Below are positions 22,997 to 25,158 of a DNA stretch of 25,158 bases, piece by piece. Within the stretch, counting starts at the first letter, position 1; every line of letters starts with the position of its first letter. The stretch is from positions 1 through 25,158 of the forward strand of contig CAVJDT010000025.1 in NCBI GenBank assembly GCA_963648435.1, written 5' to 3'. The stretch comes from UMGS75 sp963648435. Its GTDB lineage: Bacteria > Bacillota_I > Bacilli_A > ML615J-28 > CAG-313. Position numbers and translations under genes: made by a program. The notes beneath the pieces were generated by a model. It was not told the DNA's origin. It saw only the letters and a program-made list of their open reading frames with translations, and did not search any database.

Positions 22997-24424
22997 ATGG
23001 AAAAAAATACATTAGAAAAAAAAGAATTAAAACCAATAAAATTAGGAACGAAAATGGTTATGAAATTTATTGACCTTACTTATGAGGGTCTTGGTGTAGC
23101 AAAAATATCAGGTGATAGTGAAGATGGAACTCATTATGAAAACTTTCCAATTTTTGTAATGGGAGCCCTTCCTTTTGAAGAAGGAATTATTGAAATTAAT
23201 CGTTTAACAAAGTCATATGGATATGGAACTGCCCTTAAAATGTTTCCTGACACCTTTACCAAAGATCGTATTACTCCTAGTTGCTCTAGCTTTCCACAAT
23301 GTGGAGGTTGCAATATTATGCATATGTCTTATGATGCTCAATTAAGGTTTAAACGTAAAATGGTAAAAGAGACAATAGAACGCATCGGAACAATTCAAAA
23401 TGTTTTTGTAGAAGAAGTAATTCCAACTAATCCTCTAAATTACCGAAATAAAGTTCAAGTGCCTTTTGGTGTCGACTTTGAAAACGGAAAAACAATTGCT
23501 GGTTTTTACAAACGTGATACTCATCGTATTATCCCTCTTAGCAAGTGTTTTATCCAAAGTGATATTTCAACAAACTTAACCATTTTTCTTAAAAATCTAT
23601 GTAATGAATATAAAATTAAAGGTTATGATGAAAAATATCATAAAGGCGATATTAGGCATATTCTTATTAAGACTAACGCTTTAGGCGAAATAATGCTAGT
23701 AATTGTTGCTTTACATCCAGATATTAATAATCTAAAACCAATAGTTGATAAAATTGTGCAAAGATATCCAACCATAAAATCAATAATTTTAAATATTAAT
23801 ACCACTCGTGGTAATACTACCCTTGGTGATAGAAATATAATGCTTTATGGAGATCCATATTTAACCGATACTTTGTGCAATAAAACTTTTAGGATAGGTG
23901 CAACTTCATTTTATCAAGTAAACCATGATCAAACGGAAGTTTTATATACAAAAGCTTTAGAACTTGCTCATATAAATGAAAATGATGTTTTAATCGATGC
24001 ATACTGTGGAATTGGAACAATTGGAATTATTGCCTCAGATAAAGTAAAAATGGTTTATGGAGTAGAAGTGGTGCCAGAAGCAATTGAAAATGCCAAACAA
24101 AACGTAAAACTTAATAATGTAAAAAATGCGAAATATGTTTGTAATAAAGCTGAAGATCAAATTGTAGATTGGATGAACTCAAGTGTGCCTGCGACCATTA
24201 TTGTGGTTGATCCACCGCGTAAAGGGTGTGATGAAAAATTATTAGAAACAATTGTAAAAATGAGTATTCCAAGAGTCTTATATATTTCATGTAATCCTGC
24301 AACGCTTGCAAGAGACTTAAAATATTTAGTTGAACATTCATATGTTGTGAAAAATGTACAACCAGTTGATATGTTCCCTCAAAGTTCTCATGTTGAAACA
24401 ATTGTATATTTGGAGAAAAAATGA
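22997..24424 (+). CDS. rlmCD: 23S rRNA (uracil-C5)-methyltransferase, RlmD/RlmCD family
   Basis: A 475-residue TrmA/RumA family enzyme that makes m5U in 23S rRNA; the Bacillus orthologue RlmCD methylates two sites. The N-terminal TRAM domain (about 14-85; LTYEGLGVAKI) is followed by the Fe-S ligands Cys96, Cys102, Cys105 and Cys184 in the C-X5-C-X2-C pattern. The methyltransferase domain has SAM motif DAYCGIGTIG (334-343), DPPRKGC (405-411) and the catalytic Cys432 in ISCNPATLARDL. It starts 2 bases after the serine dehydratase gene and its TGA stop overlaps the next ATG (ATGA). This is the only TGA stop in the window. Assignment to a target uridine is inference. Confidence 0.92.
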   Translation: MEKNTLEKKELKPIKLGTKMVMKFIDLTYEGLGVAKISGDSEDGTHYENFPIFVMGALPFEEGIIEINRLTKSYGYGTALKMFPDTFTKDRITPSCSSFPQCGGCNIMHMSYDAQLRFKRKMVKETIERIGTIQNVFVEEVIPTNPLNYRNKVQVPFGVDFENGKTIAGFYKRDTHRIIPLSKCFIQSDISTNLTIFLKNLCNEYKIKGYDEKYHKGDIRHILIKTNALGEIMLVIVALHPDINNLKPIVDKIVQRYPTIKSIILNINTTRGNTTLGDRNIMLYGDPYLTDTLCNKTFRIGATSFYQVNHDQTEVLYTKALELAHINENDVLIDAYCGIGTIGIIASDKVKMVYGVEVVPEAIENAKQNVKLNNVKNAKYVCNKAEDQIVDWMNSSVPATIIVVDPPRKGCDEKLLETIVKMSIPRVLYISCNPATLARDLKYLVEHSYVVKNVQPVDMFPQSSHVETIVYLEKK

Positions 24425-24912
24425 TTACATATAATAAGATAAATAACAGTGAATTAAAAGAATTATATGATTTTGCAACGCCTATTTGGAATGAATGTTA
24501 TAAAGAAATGATTCCTCTTGAGCAAATAGAATTATTATGCCACAAATATTTTGATTATGAAAATATTAAAAAGTATCAAGAAGATGGTATGATTTATGAA
24601 TATATCTATTATAATAAGGAAAGAGCAGGATTTATTGCTTATCAAATAAATGAGGATTATGTATATTTAGATAAACTATATTTACAAAAAGAATATCGTG
24701 GCATGCATATTTCAAGTAATACTTTTAACTATTTAATGTCATTATATAATAAGGATATTGTACTTAATGTTAATCAACATAATGAAAGAGGTTTAAGAGC
24801 ATACCTTGGAAAAGGTTTTAAAATTGTTGAAACCGTAACTTATGATTTAGGAAATGGACTATACAATAATGACTATATTATGAGAAAAACTAATAATTTT
24901 GTAAAAAAATAA
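24421..24912 (+). CDS. GNAT family N-acetyltransferase
   Basis: A 163-residue single-domain GNAT. The acetyl-CoA segment is YLDKLYLQKEYRGMHISSNT (82-101), in which RGMHIS replaces the usual R-G-x-G-I-G, so the second glycine is missing. Motif B is LNVNQHNERGLRAYLGKGF (115-133), with Asn and Tyr in the typical places. The substrate cannot be told. It overlaps the upstream gene by four bases and is therefore translationally coupled. No compact terminator follows; the next signals belong to an rRNA promoter region. Confidence 0.86.
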   Translation: MITYNKINNSELKELYDFATPIWNECYKEMIPLEQIELLCHKYFDYENIKKYQEDGMIYEYIYYNKERAGFIAYQINEDYVYLDKLYLQKEYRGMHISSNTFNYLMSLYNKDIVLNVNQHNERGLRAYLGKGFKIVETVTYDLGNGLYNNDYIMRKTNNFVKK

Positions 24913-24931
24913 AAAAACGTGAGCATATGCC

Positions 24932-24960
24932 TAGACATAAACCGTAAATTTTGATATAAT
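24932..24960 (+). promoter_or_regulatory. rRNA promoter P1
   Basis: -35 TAGACA (24932-24937), 17-base spacer, -10 TATAAT (24955-24960) preceded by TG, making it an extended -10 as well. Tandem promoters ahead of 16S rRNA are common. Confidence 0.75.
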
Positions 24961-24974
24961 ATATAAGGTTATTT

Positions 24975-24984
24975 GCCGAAAGGC
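24975..24984 (+). other. GCC-GAAA-GGC hairpin at 5' end of P1 transcript
   Basis: A small stem closed by a GNRA tetraloop, 14 bases after the -10. The identical 10 bases occur at 135-144, 15 bases after the rplM -10. A flanking T-A pair extends this copy to 4 bp. Confidence 0.5.
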
Positions 24985-24996
24985 ATGTGCTCTATA

Positions 24997-25016
24997 TTTT
25001 TCCTATTAAGGAAAAA
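24997..25016. repeat. perfect palindromic hairpin between rRNA promoters
   Basis: TTTTTCCT (24997-25004), ATTA loop, AGGAAAAA (25009-25016). The 8-bp stem lacks a T run on its 3' side on either strand, so it is not a standard terminator. It may be incidental in this AT-rich region, or mark the upstream boundary of P2. Confidence 0.5.
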
Positions 25017-25048
25017 AATAAAAATTTAATATTATTTAATCATATTTG

Positions 25049-25077
25049 TTGACAAAAAAAACAAAAAGTAGTATAAT
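25049..25077 (+). promoter_or_regulatory. rRNA promoter P2
   Basis: Perfect TTGACA (25049-25054), 17-base spacer, perfect TATAAT (25072-25077). The 30 bases upstream are almost pure A/T and could act as an UP element. Confidence 0.92.
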
Positions 25078-25086
25078 ATTAAAGCG

Positions 25087-25123
25087 CGTGTGAAAAACAC
25101 GTAGAAATTGATCTTTGAAAACT
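25087..25123 (+). promoter_or_regulatory. rRNA leader hairpin and boxA-like antitermination site
   Basis: CGTGT-GAAAA-ACACG (25087-25101) forms a hairpin just after the start site. TGATCTTTGAAAACT (25109-25123) is the Firmicutes boxA-type sequence found before 16S and 23S rRNA genes, bound by NusB-S10. The window ends at 25158, apparently just short of the mature 16S rRNA 5' end; no rRNA gene body is included. Confidence 0.85.
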
Positions 25124-25158
25124 GAACATAACAGGTGGAGCAGGAGATACAAACTTTT

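Larger units (their letters stand above)
24921..24992 (+). repeat. inverted repeat flanking the first rRNA promoter
   Basis: GAGCATATGCC (24921-24931) and GGCATGTGCTC (24982-24992) form an 11-bp helix in RNA with one U-G pair. The second arm is followed by a T-rich stretch, TATATTTTT. The 50 bases between hold the promoter at 24932-24960. It may act as a long-loop terminator for read-through from the upstream operon. Confidence 0.5.

Noticed and set aside
22997..24424. TGA at the end of rlmCD read as Trp under the Mycoplasma code
   Set aside because: Extension would add only six residues before TAA, no other gene uses TGA for Trp, and ATGA overlap is an ordinary stop-start junction.
24997..25016. 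Palindromic hairpin as a terminator
   Set aside because: The T run precedes rather than follows the stem on the + strand, and the - strand also lacks a following T run.
1..25158. CRISPR arrays, insertion sequences, tRNA genes, phage or attachment sites
   Set aside because: No spaced direct repeats, transposase frames, terminal inverted repeats or tRNA-like cloverleafs were seen; the window is compact housekeeping sequence.

Overview
The window is AT-rich bacterial DNA with a Bacilli/Firmicutes character, most likely from a reduced-genome, host-associated or anaerobic lineage near Mollicutes, Erysipelotrichales or RF39. That placement is inferred from gene content and order (cysS-mrnC-rlmB-sigH-rpmG-secE-nusG-rplKAJL-methyltransferase-rpoBC), Bacillus-type L10 and L1 leader RNAs, TTG starts on rpoB and rpoC, and an oxygen-sensitive type of Fe-S serine dehydratase. 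All 24 complete genes are on the + strand. The standard code fits: TGG is used for Trp and no gene is interrupted by in-frame TGA.

Layout. (1) 1-1120: strong promoter, leader, rplM-rpsI, terminator. (2) 1135-5635: a small two-helix membrane protein, cysS, mrnC, rlmB and a SigH-like sigma factor packed closely, then a promoter for rpmG-secE-nusG and a terminator. (3) 5658-6766: a tandem-GNAT acetyltransferase with its own promoter and terminator, inserted between nusG and rplK. (4) 6854-9252: promoter, L1-site leader, rplK, a second L1-like site, rplA, L10 leader, rplJ-rplL, attenuator-like terminator. (5) 9277-9939: RsmC-like methyltransferase and terminator. (6) 10002-17938: strong promoter, rpoB-rpoC, terminator. 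(7) 17977-24912: a tight operon of priA-like gene, fmt, pgpA/yutG-like gene, single-chain L-serine dehydratase, rlmCD-like methyltransferase and a GNAT. (8) 24921-25158: tandem promoters, leader hairpins and a boxA-like element that almost certainly lead into a 16S rRNA gene just past the window edge.

Most genes serve the core of gene expression: ribosomal proteins, RNA polymerase, NusG, SecE, rRNA modification and processing enzymes (RlmB, RlmCD, Mini-III), CysRS and initiator-tRNA formylation. The ribosomal blocks carry feedback leaders (L1, L10, probably L13).

The most unusual object is the PriA homologue at 18008-20320. The reading frame is intact and all eight zinc-binding cysteines are kept, yet the Walker A, Walker B (DEEH), motif V and motif VI positions have all lost their catalytic residues. 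It looks like a helicase-dead PriA, comparable to the non-helicase PriA annotated in Actinobacteria. Other points worth a second look are two L1-like sites in one operon, two insertions in RpoC, a three-helix SecE, a shared hairpin at the 5' end of the rplM and rRNA P1 transcripts, near-absence of TGA stops, and a long inverted repeat flanking the first rRNA promoter.
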